A stretch of DNA of 64,000 nt from Eubacterium xylanophilum ATCC 35991. Its GTDB lineage: Bacteria > Bacillota > Clostridia > Lachnospirales > Lachnospiraceae. Made by a program: the position numbers and the translations under genes. Shown in pieces: positions 1 to 9,200 of this stretch. Below the pieces are notes generated by a model. That model saw nothing but the letters and a program-made list of their open reading frames with translations, was not told the origin of the DNA and did no database searches. Location: assembly GCF_000518685.1 (NCBI RefSeq), contig NZ_JAEB01000001.1, forward strand, positions 1 to 64,000, written 5' to 3'. Positions within the stretch are counted from its first letter, which is position 1. Every line of letters begins with the position of its first letter.

Positions 1-680
1 AGAAGAGTATATTTGTTGATAATAGAGATGATATGTTTTTGTTAGTACGAGAAGACAAATCTAGCTATATAGTAAGTATAGAACATAATGCTCATAGTAA
101 TGCAATAAAAGGTTTCAAATTTGTTGCACCTTCAAAAAATTTGAAGCAAGATAAGATTGAGGCGCATATTAAGGGGCTCGGTTTCATGGATGATATCGCG
201 ATAGAGCATGATGGAGATATTGCCTTGTACTATAGAGATGATGAAAATAATGAAGATCACTATAGAGTAATCAAGGGAGATAAGATAATAAAGAAAAATG
301 AAAAGAAAATAACAAGAGAATTATGTCGCTTTAAGATATATAACCGAGAAAAATCTTTAGTTGTGCATGATGATCAAACCAATAAATCGACATCTATATT
401 CATGGATGAGATATGTGATGTTTGGAAAGAGTTTAATGCCAATGAAAGCTTTTATTCTTGCGCAAACGATGATAAAATATATATATTACAGGGAAATATC
501 CTTGGATGTATTGACTACGATAAAAAACAGTTTTCTAGTTTCAAATTAGATAATATATATAATGACAATTCAAAATATAGAGTTAATCTAGTATGTGATA
601 AAAACAATAACTTGTATATTGTAAAAATTCCTCTTGAAGTGGAGGAAGACGAAAGTAGTATTTGGAGGATTCGAATATGA
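1..680 (+). CDS. Hypothetical protein, 5' end outside window
   Basis: The frame is open from base 3 to the TGA at 678-680, so at least 225 residues are present and the true start probably lies upstream. The first internal ATG is at 33. The product is hydrophilic and rich in Lys, Asp and Asn, with short beta-strand-like segments ending in aromatic-basic turns, but no motif I recognise. The stop overlaps the ATG of the next gene (ATGA), so the two are translationally coupled and this protein probably works with that lipoprotein. Base use matches the neighbours. No function is assigned. Confidence 0.7.
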   Translation, partial: KSIFVDNRDDMFLLVREDKSSYIVSIEHNAHSNAIKGFKFVAPSKNLKQDKIEAHIKGLGFMDDIAIEHDGDIALYYRDDENNEDHYRVIKGDKIIKKNEKKITRELCRFKIYNREKSLVVHDDQTNKSTSIFMDEICDVWKEFNANESFYSCANDDKIYILQGNILGCIDYDKKQFSSFKLDNIYNDNSKYRVNLVCDKNNNLYIVKIPLEVEEDESSIWRIRI

Positions 681-1954
681 AAATATATTCTATGGTTGTT
701 GCACTTATATCTATATTTGCATTGCTCGCATGTGGCAAGGATAAGACGGACGTTTCACGATTAGTTGAACATCCAGAAGTAGAAACGCAAGATGTTTCAG
801 CGGCTCCTAATGATAATTGGAGCAAAAATGAAGAAAAGTATACGGATAATGGAATTGAATACCACTACAAGAAATCAGAAGATGGAAAGCATTGCTGGAT
901 CTGTGGCATTGATAATACTACTGGCTCATCAAATCTAGATCAATTGGTTATTCCTAAAAAGATAGACAAACTAATTCCTACAAGGCTTGGTAGCATAACC
1001 AAGAAAAAAGAAGAGTTTGGCAAGAATATTTTTGGAGAGACGGTTGAGGAAGCTCATGGTGCTTCTGGTGTAACGGAAGAAATAAAAAACATTAAAAAAC
1101 TGAGTATTCCTGAAAGTATTATCGAGATAGATTGGTATGCGTTTAGTGGAATGGAAAGTTTGGAGGAAGTCAGTTTCCCTGGAAATCTTGAAAAAATAGG
1201 TGATTATGTATTATATGGATGTAAGAAGCTATCAAAAGTTTCTATGTCTAAAAATGTCAAAACATTTTCACCAAGGACATTCGCGGGATGTGAAGGCTTA
1301 AGTGAAATTTCAATATCAGAGGATAATCCCAATTTTAAAGCTGAAGATGGTTTAGTTATAACTAAAGCAGATAATAAGCTATTTATGGTAGTTCCTGCGC
1401 TTAAAAGAGTAGTAGTTCCAGACGGAATTTCTGTTTTGGGAGAAGACTGTATGATAGATAGTAAGGCGATGAGCCTCTATATTCCCGAATCTGTGGAAAC
1501 AATTGAAAAAAATGCTATTGCTGCGTCGAAGCTTTCCGAGATTGAGTTGGCAAAGAACAGCGGAACATTTTCTATGGATAGAGATTGCTTGTACAGAAAA
1601 GATGACAATACACTTGTAGCTGGAATTCTGAAAAAAGGAAAGTTAACAGTTTCTTCCGAGGTGAAGGAAATCAATTCATATGCAATGACTGCTAATAATC
1701 AGCAGGGGAATAGCGGGTTTAAGAGACTAGTTATTCCAAGTTCTGTAAAAGTGCTTAAGGGAGATTGGGCTGATTTTTGTATGAATGTCAAAGAGATAGA
1801 ATTTGAAGGTGAAGTTCCACCTGTAATCTCAGATTTGCCTGAGGGTACATCAGCACTTATCGAGAATATAACGTATATTGTGCCTAGTAAGGCGAAGGAT
1901 GAATACAAAAAATGGTTCAAAGCTAACGACCTAATGTATTACAAACTTGCATAA
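677..1954 (+). CDS. BspA-type leucine-rich-repeat lipoprotein
   Basis: A 425-residue exported lipoprotein. The N-terminus is a short basic, hydrophobic signal peptide ending in a lipobox (LLAC, Cys about residue 18). From about residue 125 onward there are repeated units of the LRR_5 (BspA/Treponema) type, seen as I-P-E-S-I-x-x-I, F-x-G-x-x-x-L-E-x-V and V-P-x-G-I repeats. In this family such repeats form surface-exposed adhesive solenoids. The start is the ATG at 677, with GGAGG at 664-668 eight bases upstream and overlapping the previous stop; a longer reading from TTG 662 is less likely. A strong hairpin terminator follows. The ligand is unknown. Confidence 0.82.
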   Translation: MKIYSMVVALISIFALLACGKDKTDVSRLVEHPEVETQDVSAAPNDNWSKNEEKYTDNGIEYHYKKSEDGKHCWICGIDNTTGSSNLDQLVIPKKIDKLIPTRLGSITKKKEEFGKNIFGETVEEAHGASGVTEEIKNIKKLSIPESIIEIDWYAFSGMESLEEVSFPGNLEKIGDYVLYGCKKLSKVSMSKNVKTFSPRTFAGCEGLSEISISEDNPNFKAEDGLVITKADNKLFMVVPALKRVVVPDGISVLGEDCMIDSKAMSLYIPESVETIEKNAIAASKLSEIELAKNSGTFSMDRDCLYRKDDNTLVAGILKKGKLTVSSEVKEINSYAMTANNQQGNSGFKRLVIPSSVKVLKGDWADFCMNVKEIEFEGEVPPVISDLPEGTSALIENITYIVPSKAKDEYKKWFKANDLMYYKLA

Positions 1955-1976
1955 TAGATATTGAAATATTTTATAG

Positions 1977-2006
1977 AGAGCACTCGTGAATACGGGTGCT
2001 CTTTTC
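1977..2006 (+). terminator. Rho-independent terminator after LRR lipoprotein gene
   Basis: An 11-bp stem (AGAGCACTCGT paired with ACGGGTGCTCT, one T-G wobble) with a GAAT loop, followed by TTTTCT. It separates the lipoprotein gene from the flagellar operon. Confidence 0.85.
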
Positions 2007-2010
2007 TCAC

Positions 2011-2039
2011 TAAACTAAGTGGCATTTTCCTCCGATATA
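2011..2039 (+). promoter_or_regulatory. Putative sigma-28 (SigD/FliA) promoter
   Basis: TAAA at 2011-2014 and CCGATATA at 2032-2039 fit the flagellar sigma-28 pattern (TAAA, about 15-16 bases, then [G]CCGATAT). It lies just after the terminator and upstream of the DUF6240-like, flagellin and fliS genes, which would place the three in one late-flagellar operon. Confidence 0.65.
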
Positions 2040-2091
2040 GTTTTCAGATGGGATGTGAACAGTGATTATACAATGAAAGTGAGTGAAAGCT

Positions 2092-4824
2092 ATGATAATA
2101 GATGCTAACAAGCTTTCCATTGACTACAAGAGTACAAGTCAGAGCGACGGTACAGGGATACCAGTTCAAGTTGCCAAGGATGGTAGCGTTTCCGGAGAGG
2201 GAATAAGATACACTAAGGACAGTGCGGTACAAAAGGATATGGGAAAGAGCACAGTATATAATGAAAATGCAGAGGCGGCTGGTGATAAAGACCGCCTTTT
2301 TGAGATGGAGATGAAGGGAGTTAAGTTTAACCCTGCTGATTTTATTAGAGAAAGTATAGACGGAGAAATAGCAGGAGAAATCGAAGCTAACGGAAAAAAA
2401 ATAGAAGATTATGAACCCGGAGAACTCGAAGGAGAAATAGAGAGGATTAAAGCGGAGCGTGCTGACAGAGAAGAGGCGCTGGAGCGTCAGGTGGAGCGAC
2501 AGCGGGAGGTGTCGGAACATTTTTCCGAGATGGAAGAGAGAATAGAGGCTGCATCGAGGATGGCATTCAATGTGAAGGGGCTTACAGAGTCGGCAATTCA
2601 GTATTTTCTGGACAATGATTTGCCAATTAATCCTACATCGATTCAAAGTGCAGTTGCGGTGTCCAATGCGAATTCTATGCCACGTTATGGCAATGATTTT
2701 TCTGATGTCATGAATTCAATCTCAGATAAATATTCCGATATGGATATGGAGGCAGCAAAGTGGCTCTATGAGAATAACGTACCGGTTACAGAAGAAACTG
2801 CAGAAAAATACATCGCACTCGGTGAGCTAAAAGACCTTCCAGAGGAGGTTATAAGGGATAGAATAGAAGATGAAGTTATAGATGGAGTGTTGCCGGAACA
2901 GGCAGACCTTACACATATTTCTAGAGGAGAGGCAGCGGAGATAATAGCTCAGAGAAAGCTCCAAGAGACAAGGCTTGCTATGACTGTGGAGTCTGTGAGA
3001 AATATGGAAAATAAGGGTATTCACGTTGATATTACTAACATCGAAGCTGTTGTGGAAGAACTAAGAAATATGGAACAACAAGCGGCGGCAAAGGCATTTG
3101 ACGTGGTCGGCGTAGAGAATACGGAAGAAAATGTTGAGATTTACATTGGTACCATGAATGCAAGGGGACTTGTAAAGAACCAACCGGCCGCTGCCCTTGG
3201 AATGACGTATAATATACCTGAAATAGGACTTATGGAAGTGATTGAGCAAGGTGAAAAAGTTGGTAGTGTTGCGGACTTTGACATCTATGAAAAAGTTGGA
3301 ACAGAAGTCAGACCGGATCTTGGGGATTCTATTAAGAAGGCATTTGGCTCCGTAGATGGGTTGCTTGAAGAGATAGATATGGAACCAACAGCGGCAAATC
3401 AGAGAGCTGCAAGGATACTCGGATATAATAGATTAGAGATTACAAGTGAAAATGTTCAGCAGATGAAGGAGTATGATCAGCTAGTAACTACAGTAGTAGA
3501 CAAACTTAAACCTAATATGGTTGCTGAGCTTATTAAAAGGCAGATTAACCCGCTAGAGTACAGTCTTGAGAGATTATTGGGTGCTATTAATGAGATAGAA
3601 GCAGAGGTGACTCCTGAGGATGTGTCATTTCCGAAGTACCTCTGGAAACTCGATCATTCAGGTGAAATTTCTCCTGAAGAGAGAAAGAGTATGATCGGTA
3701 TTTATAGGCTTTTGGATAAAGTAGATAAGAGCGATGGAGCGGTAATAGGAAAGGTTATTAATGATGGAAGAGTATTGTCATTTTCATCACTTCTCTCAGC
3801 GATTCGCTCGGATAAGGCAAAGGGAATTGATGCGGAGATAGATGATGATTTTGGCGGAATTGTTGCAGGCAAGACCGCCACGGAAAAGATAGATGTTCAG
3901 ATAAGTGCGGCTTTTGCCGGTCGCGTAGTCAGAGATTTGAAGGAGGACTTGTCACCTGCAGTTTTGAAAAAAAGAGAAAGCGTGATGGATGACAATCTAG
4001 AGGATGTTCTGGAGGATTGTAAATTTAATCCGGAAGCAATTGCAGAGGAAGAAGCTTATTATTCTGCTAAAGCGACAGAAGTGAGGCAGATGGCTACTGC
4101 AGTTGAGGACGAGATTCTTGCCAATTTAGAGGAAGTCGGCATAGAAAAGACACTTTCAAATATCGAGATAATGAAAGATTATCTGAAGAATGGAAGTGGG
4201 AAGACAATGAAAAAACTTCTAGAGGGCGAGGAGAATCCAGATATTCTAGATAAACTTGATTCGCCAGAAGAATTAAATATGGCGATGGATGAATTTGAGA
4301 ATAATATGATTGATCGAATTGCAAGGGAGCAAGAAACCATGGAGGAACCAACATATGAAAGCGTAAGGGATTTGGCACTTATGGCTTCCACAGTTTCCTT
4401 CTATCGTCAGATGCGCTCCTATCAAAGATATGAGATTCCTATTGTAAATAATCAAGGAATTGCATCTATGAGTATAACGTTCCAAGGTAAATCTGCCGAT
4501 AAAAAAGGTGTAGCGGAAATTGACTATAGAGTGGACGAGGGAATTAATCTTAAGGCTACGCTTAAAGTCAGTGAGAATAGGGTTTCAGGTTTTGTGACGG
4601 GAGACAGGATAGAGGAAAGTTGGAAAAATGAGGTTTTAGCTGAATTCAAAAAGGATTTGGAGATGAATGGTTTTACGATGGAGCGTGTTGACTTTGCCAT
4701 AGGGCAGAGACGTTCATTTCTCAGCGGAGACTTATATGATGGAAATGCAAGTAATAAGGCACTTTACCAGGTTGCAAAGTGTTTTGTTAACAGCATGATC
4801 AGCAGCGGAACATTTTTCTTATAA
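2092..4824 (+). CDS. DUF6240-like flagellar-operon protein
   Basis: A 910-residue, strongly acidic soluble protein with no signal peptide or membrane segment. Residues about 85-155 form a highly charged coiled-coil stretch rich in Glu, Arg and Lys. The rest consists of recurring helical units with the consensus N-x-P-[IV]-T-x-x-x-[IV] (for example DLPINPTSI and NNVPVTEET). It resembles the Lachnospiraceae family DUF6240, which from memory is found beside flagellins; this is not verified. It is the first gene behind a sigma-28 promoter, ahead of flagellin and fliS. The start is ambiguous: ATG 2092 is preferred, GTG 2083 is in frame and neither has a strong Shine-Dalgarno. A flagellar regulatory, export or secreted role is inference. 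Confidence 0.7.
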   Translation: MIIDANKLSIDYKSTSQSDGTGIPVQVAKDGSVSGEGIRYTKDSAVQKDMGKSTVYNENAEAAGDKDRLFEMEMKGVKFNPADFIRESIDGEIAGEIEANGKKIEDYEPGELEGEIERIKAERADREEALERQVERQREVSEHFSEMEERIEAASRMAFNVKGLTESAIQYFLDNDLPINPTSIQSAVAVSNANSMPRYGNDFSDVMNSISDKYSDMDMEAAKWLYENNVPVTEETAEKYIALGELKDLPEEVIRDRIEDEVIDGVLPEQADLTHISRGEAAEIIAQRKLQETRLAMTVESVRNMENKGIHVDITNIEAVVEELRNMEQQAAAKAFDVVGVENTEENVEIYIGTMNARGLVKNQPAAALGMTYNIPEIGLMEVIEQGEKVGSVADFDIYEKVGTEVRPDLGDSIKKAFGSVDGLLEEIDMEPTAANQRAARILGYNRLEITSENVQQMKEYDQLVTTVVDKLKPNMVAELIKRQINPLEYSLERLLGAINEIEAEVTPEDVSFPKYLWKLDHSGEISPEERKSMIGIYRLLDKVDKSDGAVIGKVINDGRVLSFSSLLSAIRSDKAKGIDAEIDDDFGGIVAGKTATEKIDVQISAAFAGRVVRDLKEDLSPAVLKKRESVMDDNLEDVLEDCKFNPEAIAEEEAYYSAKATEVRQMATAVEDEILANLEEVGIEKTLSNIEIMKDYLKNGSGKTMKKLLEGEENPDILDKLDSPEELNMAMDEFENNMIDRIAREQETMEEPTYESVRDLALMASTVSFYRQMRSYQRYEIPIVNNQGIASMSITFQGKSADKKGVAEIDYRVDEGINLKATLKVSENRVSGFVTGDRIEESWKNEVLAEFKKDLEMNGFTMERVDFAIGQRRSFLSGDLYDGNASNKALYQVAKCFVNSMISSGTFFL

Positions 4825-4832
4825 AATGTTCG
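4806..4832 (+). repeat. Inverted repeat at the DUF6240/flagellin junction
   Basis: CGGAACATTTT (4806-4816) and AAAATGTTCGG (about 4822-4832) can pair over about ten base pairs across the stop codon of the upstream gene. No U-tract follows, so it is more likely an mRNA stability or processing hairpin than a terminator. It contains a copy of the recurrent CGGAAYATTTT oligomer. Confidence 0.5.
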
Positions 4833-4851
4833 GACAATGGAGGAATGAGTT

Positions 4852-6267
4852 ATGAAGATAAGCACGAATGTAGCTGCTCTTATGGCGAGCAGAAGTCTAA
4901 ATAAAACATCGGATAACCTTACAGCCAGCTTGGAGCGTTTGTCATCCGGATATAGAATTAATAAGGCGGCTGACGATGCTGCGGGAATGGCGATTTCTCA
5001 GAAAATGCATGCGCAGATACGTGGATTGCAGAGGGCTGCAAGAAATGGATCGGACGGAATATCATTTATCCAGACAGCCGAGGGTGCTCTTACAGAGATA
5101 GAAAATATTCTGCAGAGATGTCGTGAGTTATCGGTGCAGGCGGCAAATGATACGAATACTCTTGAGGACAGAGATGCAATCCAGACTGAGATTTCACAGC
5201 TTTTGGCGGAGATAGACAGATTGTCTTCCAGCACGGAGTTTAATACCAAATCTATCCTCGATGGTTCTTGTTGCAGACAGACATCATCTGATAATATCAG
5301 GGTGCGTACTTTGGAAATCAGTGACGATGTTCCGAAGAAGACATATTCACTCACAGTGACCGAGGCGGCATCTAAGACTAAGCTTACCACAGGAGCACTT
5401 GGAATGGGAACTTCTGATACTTTTACTGATGACGGAAGCGTGATGCTCAATGGTCAATCTATAGAGATAAAGGCTGGGGATAGCCTTGAAGACGTATACA
5501 AAAGGATTCGTGATATAGGGGAGAAAATGGATATTGATGTAAGGCCTGTAGATGGTGCCGGGGTGGAGGCACCTCTAGGTGCAAGTTCAGGGCTCGAGTT
5601 TGAGGCGAAAGTTGCAGGATCGTCACAGCAAATCGAGCTTAAGGCAAGTGATGATATTATTGCCGCTAAACTTGGCATAAGTGGAGCGTCTACGGTTCAG
5701 GGAATAGACGCTAAAGTGGAGCTTGATACTGCTTCTGGATTTTCAAATACGGCGACAGTATACTCAGACGGAGCTAGAGTTGAAGTTACAGATCGAAGCG
5801 GATTCCTCATGGTATTTGATGTGACCGGAGCAGAAGCTGGAAGTGAGGCTAACATCTCAGTGCTCGATGCGGGATATATTTCTCTGCAGATTGGAGCAAA
5901 CGAAGGTCAGACCATGGCATTGTCAATTCCATCATCATCAAGTAAGGCTTTGAATGTTGATAAATGCAATGTTTGTTCATCAAAGGGCGCAACAAATGCA
6001 ATTACACTATTTGATCAAGCAATTCAAAGAGTATCATCAATTCGAGCAAAGCTTGGAGCATATCAAAATCGATTGGATTCTGCCACATCGAGTCTTGACG
6101 CAACATCCTTGAATCTCACAGAATCATGCTCGAGAATAGAGGATATGGACATGGCAGAAGAAATGACAAATTATACACAGCTAAATGTATTATCCCAGGC
6201 GGGAACGTCGATGTTGTCGCAAGCCAATAATCGACCACAAACTGTAATGCAGTTGTTGCAGGGATAA
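4852..6267 (+). CDS. Flagellin (long, divergent paralogue)
   Basis: A 471-residue flagellar filament protein. The N-terminal D0/D1 helices (residues 1-140, with [20 protein letters not shown]) and C-terminal D1/D0 helices (last about 85 residues, ending LLQG) are canonical. The middle, about residues 150-390, is a beta-rich variable domain absent from the two 266-267-residue flagellins at 47-50 kb. A Cys-Cys pair near residue 140 and two further Cys near 375 are unusual for a flagellin and could form disulfides (inference). The start has GGAGG about ten bases upstream. It sits between the DUF6240-like gene and fliS, probably under the upstream sigma-28 promoter. Confidence 0.92.
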   Translation: MKISTNVAALMASRSLNKTSDNLTASLERLSSGYRINKAADDAAGMAISQKMHAQIRGLQRAARNGSDGISFIQTAEGALTEIENILQRCRELSVQAANDTNTLEDRDAIQTEISQLLAEIDRLSSSTEFNTKSILDGSCCRQTSSDNIRVRTLEISDDVPKKTYSLTVTEAASKTKLTTGALGMGTSDTFTDDGSVMLNGQSIEIKAGDSLEDVYKRIRDIGEKMDIDVRPVDGAGVEAPLGASSGLEFEAKVAGSSQQIELKASDDIIAAKLGISGASTVQGIDAKVELDTASGFSNTATVYSDGARVEVTDRSGFLMVFDVTGAEAGSEANISVLDAGYISLQIGANEGQTMALSIPSSSSKALNVDKCNVCSSKGATNAITLFDQAIQRVSSIRAKLGAYQNRLDSATSSLDATSLNLTESCSRIEDMDMAEEMTNYTQLNVLSQAGTSMLSQANNRPQTVMQLLQG

Positions 6268-6344
6268 TTAAATATATATGAAAATGGCACGAAGCTCTAG
6301 AAAAAGTATGGATTATCGAAACTACACTACGAGGGGTGACAAAT

Positions 6345-6824
6345 TTGGAAAAGGATAAATTGCAAGAGTACGCGACGAGAGTGTCGCAAGCTAATAAAAG
6401 TGAATTAGTTGTAATCATGATGGAGGCGATTCTTGACAGCTTGGAAGACGGAAAAAAGTGTCTTCAAGAGGAGAATATGGAGAAATGCCGCAGTGAGTTA
6501 AATCGGGCCAGGGGCCTGATTACAGAGCTGATGGGAAGCTTGGATTTTTCAATTGAAATATCTCATTACTTGCGTCAGCTATACATTTTTTCCTACCGCG
6601 AAATCTGCCAGGGAATAGCTACTAGGGATTCATCTAGATTCGACAATGCGGCGAAAGTTATTAGCGGACTCCTAGTTGGATTTAGGGAAGTTGCTCATGA
6701 AGATAACACGGGTCCAGTCATGGGCAATACTGAAGCAATTTATGCAGGCATGACATACGGAAGGTCAAGCCTTAATGAGATGGTTGACATCGATGTCAAC
6801 AAAACTAGAGGGTACAAGGCGTAA
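6345..6824 (+). CDS. fliS: FliS-like flagellin export chaperone
   Basis: A 159-residue helical protein matching FliS: an N-terminal Y-A-T-R-V-x-x-A-N-K-S-E-L segment, then long amphipathic helices (VVIMMEAILDSLEDGKKCL; IFSYREICQGIATRD). FliS binds the C-terminal helix of flagellin to prevent premature polymerisation before export. It is somewhat longer than the usual 125-135 residues because of a C-terminal tail. The start is taken as TTG 6345, because GAGGGGTGA (6331-6339) is an ideal Shine-Dalgarno five bases upstream; GTG 6336 would lie inside it. It follows the long flagellin and is the last gene of the operon. Confidence 0.82.
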   Translation: MEKDKLQEYATRVSQANKSELVVIMMEAILDSLEDGKKCLQEENMEKCRSELNRARGLITELMGSLDFSIEISHYLRQLYIFSYREICQGIATRDSSRFDNAAKVISGLLVGFREVAHEDNTGPVMGNTEAIYAGMTYGRSSLNEMVDIDVNKTRGYKA

Positions 6825-6844
6825 GTGAGTAATGTAGTGACGAT

Positions 6845-6873
6845 GGCCCCAGCGAGATGCTGGGGCCTTTTTT
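6845..6873 (+). terminator. Rho-independent terminator after fliS
   Basis: A perfect 9-bp stem, GGCCCCAGC / GCTGGGGCC, with a GAGAT loop and six T residues. It closes the flagellar operon and faces the convergent amidotransferase gene. Confidence 0.95.
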
Positions 6874-6891
6874 CTGTGGAAACGCATATTA

Positions 6892-7659
6892 TTAAAGTCC
6901 GGAATAAGAAAAATAAAGTAATTTCATCTTACTTTCATCATGGACATATGTATTTTCATGTGGTTGACCAGCATAAATTATCTGGCCTTCTTTGTAAACC
7001 AACAGCTGGTTTTGAGCAACTTCCTCCCAATCTCCATCCAAAAGTGGATGAGTGGAGAATAGAACTGCATCGTCATCTTGTCGCTTGTAGAGCGTTTTGG
7101 CTTCATTTTTATGTACATAGAATAGTTCCCCATCATACAGGATGAAATTCACCTTATTTCCAGGAGAAATGTTCCGAGTAATTCGCTCAATTAATTCAAT
7201 GCGAGTCTCTGAGTCCGGGGCTTTTCCGGTCTGTCGGAATATTTTATTTATCTCATCTATTATATGCAGCAAAATCCTCTCGCTGTCAGTGGTTCCTGTT
7301 TGTGTATACTGATATTTATCGATAATATCAGACTCAAAAATAGTCCCATTGTGAGCGAGAACCCAAAGTCTGCCGGATTCATCATGCCCTGTAAATGGAT
7401 GGGTGTTGTCTGATGATTCATCACCGATGGTGGCTCTTCTGATGTGGGCGATACAGCTTTTGGATTCGATATTATGCTGCAGGCGATTTTTCAGCCACAA
7501 ACTTTTGAGAGCCATGATAGGTGCTTTAATAACACTGGCATCTTCGAGAAAGGCCAGTCCCCACCCATTTCTATGCTCTTCACTGTGGCTAAAAAAGACT
7601 TCCAGAAGCTCGTTGAGATGGAGCTTTCTGCTGGATGTCACACCAAAAAGTTCACACAT
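6892..7659 (-). CDS. Class II glutamine amidotransferase (YafJ/EgtC-like)
   Basis: A 255-residue Ntn-hydrolase-type amidotransferase. Cys2 (MCELFG) would be the N-terminal nucleophile after Met removal, and the family signatures HRNGWGLAF, AHIRRAT and LAHNGTI are present in order. There is no synthase domain, so it acts alone or with a partner, as YafJ or EgtC proteins do. Its ATG overlaps the last eight bases of the glutamate-cysteine ligase gene, so the two are coupled. In mycobacteria the same enzyme pair (EgtA and EgtC) adds and later removes glutamate in ergothioneine synthesis. Here the real substrate is unknown; a gamma-glutamyl amidohydrolase role is inference. Confidence 0.85.
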   Translation of the reverse strand: MCELFGVTSSRKLHLNELLEVFFSHSEEHRNGWGLAFLEDASVIKAPIMALKSLWLKNRLQHNIESKSCIAHIRRATIGDESSDNTHPFTGHDESGRLWVLAHNGTIFESDIIDKYQYTQTGTTDSERILLHIIDEINKIFRQTGKAPDSETRIELIERITRNISPGNKVNFILYDGELFYVHKNEAKTLYKRQDDDAVLFSTHPLLDGDWEEVAQNQLLVYKEGQIIYAGQPHENTYVHDESKMKLLYFSYSGL

Positions 7660-8875
7660 ACTTTAGATACTCCTTTTCGTTCTCTGGTAGAACGTCTCGT
7701 GCTAAATCAACAAGTTTTGCAGCCCACTCTGAGGCTGTTTTTTTATTATAAATAATTGCATCTTTTCCCGCTTTTTCGATTTTCTCGATGACGCTCTGAA
7801 TTTTACATAAACTATCTACGCAAGCCAGCTCCTTGTCAAGTAAATTCAGATTGAAATCCGAATAAACAAGTCCTTTTAGAAGAGCTGTATATCCAAGTGC
7901 TTTCTTGATTGGAACACTGTCTGCAACGCGTATTTCAATGTACTTTTTAATCCTAAAGTGGAAAAAGCCCATAGACATAAAATGTTCTACAAGTTGATTA
8001 TTTCTTGTCTTGTCATTGTCGTCGATGGATATGGTTCCCGCTGCTTCGAGTTTTTCAGCACTATTATCACCAACACCGGTTGTCTCGCCCTTATCAGTGA
8101 GAAGGATTAGGGGTGTTTTGTAAATGACGTCGGCTATTTTTTCATAGCCAAAATCAGAACCTAGTGAGTCTGGATAAAAGCCGGTTCTTGATGGATCCAA
8201 ATCATCCCACTCCTGTATTCTCAGAAGATGTGGTTTGTCTTTTGCACCCGGGAGCGTGGTTGATTCATCACTCTTATTTTCCATCATAATTGACAGGATA
8301 GGTGATATCTTTTGTAATACTTGAAGCTTTTTAACTAGATCTTGCTCGGACTTATAATCCACGGAAACCTGGGTAGATGCTGAAGCACGCATCATATATT
8401 TTCCATAATGACCGCTCTTTCTGAAATATTCATCCATATATTTGTATCTCTTTTTGGGAGATAAAGGAATATCATCCGGCGTAATTTTTTCATATTCTAC
8501 AGAAGGGAGTACGCCCTTAGCTAAGATATTGTAGCCTTTTTCTGAAAAGAGTGGTTCCCATGTTGAGATAAAATCAGCATAAATCTTTTCTATTTTGGGA
8601 ATGTCGGAATACGGATTAATACTGATTTCAAACTGGCATGAAGGCTCGAGAGTAACGCAGTATTCGTCTGTGAAATATCCGGATGGGAAGCCATCTATAT
8701 AGTGAATATCTGCACCGAGCTTATTTGCCACATTTTCTATTAAGGCGGTAACTACATCAAATGGGATTTGCTCTCCATCGGAATTGATGATAAAGTGCTC
8801 AATCTCCAATCCCAGGTTCTCCTTGTTAGTCTCTCCGCTTTTCACATAATCAAGTATCTTCTGTCTAAATGCCAT
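7652..8875 (-). CDS. gshA: Glutamate-cysteine ligase, GCS2/EgtA type
   Basis: A 407-residue ATP-dependent ligase that would join the gamma-carboxyl of glutamate to cysteine. Family features are GLEIEHF near residue 22 (nucleotide/metal site), TLEPSCQFEISINPY near residue 77, and ASASTQVSVDY near residue 165, which match the plant/proteobacterial/actinobacterial GCS2 family rather than E. coli GshA. No glutathione synthetase domain is fused and no gshB is present here, so the product may be gamma-glutamylcysteine itself or a derivative made with the coupled amidotransferase. The gene starts at an ATG behind GAGGAG and has a GTTT tetranucleotide run upstream. Confidence 0.88.
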   Translation of the reverse strand: MAFRQKILDYVKSGETNKENLGLEIEHFIINSDGEQIPFDVVTALIENVANKLGADIHYIDGFPSGYFTDEYCVTLEPSCQFEISINPYSDIPKIEKIYADFISTWEPLFSEKGYNILAKGVLPSVEYEKITPDDIPLSPKKRYKYMDEYFRKSGHYGKYMMRASASTQVSVDYKSEQDLVKKLQVLQKISPILSIMMENKSDESTTLPGAKDKPHLLRIQEWDDLDPSRTGFYPDSLGSDFGYEKIADVIYKTPLILLTDKGETTGVGDNSAEKLEAAGTISIDDNDKTRNNQLVEHFMSMGFFHFRIKKYIEIRVADSVPIKKALGYTALLKGLVYSDFNLNLLDKELACVDSLCKIQSVIEKIEKAGKDAIIYNKKTASEWAAKLVDLARDVLPENEKEYLKYV

Positions 8876-9140
8876 TATAAATCATCTCCTCGTTTGTTTG
8901 TTTGTTTAAATAATGGTATCACAGGGGTGATGAGTTGAAAATTATCTATGTTTTATCATCAATGATTAGTTTTGCTTATTACAAAAAAATAATCGGAATA
9001 TTGGGGAGGAGCGATGTTTTTCTCGCACGAATGGTTAGTTTTTCGAATATAAATACTATTTTTTTGATTAAACTGCATTTTATCCGATTGAATGTTATGA
9101 AAATGTGTTCAAACGGTAGATTATTCGGTATAAACGACAT
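8876..9140. other. AT-rich intergenic region between gshA and the Tad operon
   Basis: Divergent intergenic region. Near the gshA side (about 8893-8908) there are four tandem GTTT units upstream of the gshA Shine-Dalgarno. The rest is AT-rich. Open frames here lack ribosome-binding sites and protein-like composition, so I see no gene. The promoter of the Tad operon begins at 9141. Confidence 0.6.
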
Positions 9141-9169
9141 TTGACGGAATAAAAAAAATAATGTAGAAT
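9141..9169 (+). promoter_or_regulatory. Sigma-A promoter of the Tad pilus operon
   Basis: TTGACG (9141-9146), 17-base spacer, TAGAAT (9164-9169). Transcription would start near 9176, which rules out the upstream in-frame ATG at 9168 for the first gene and favours ATG 9201. I see no other clear promoter or U-tract terminator before 18.5 kb. Confidence 0.8.
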
Positions 9170-9200
9170 GCACATATCAATTTCGAAGAGGGAGGTAGGA

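Noticed and set aside
4806-4832. Terminator between the DUF6240-like gene and flagellin
   Set aside because: The stem has no U-tract and the flagellin would lack a promoter; more likely an mRNA structure.
6825-7145. Plus-strand 106-residue frame after fliS
   Set aside because: It crosses a strong terminator and is antisense to the amidotransferase gene; the start has no Shine-Dalgarno.
8935-9144. Plus-strand 69-residue frame in the gshA-Tad intergenic region
   Set aside because: No ribosome-binding site, composition is AT-driven, and it runs into the Tad promoter.
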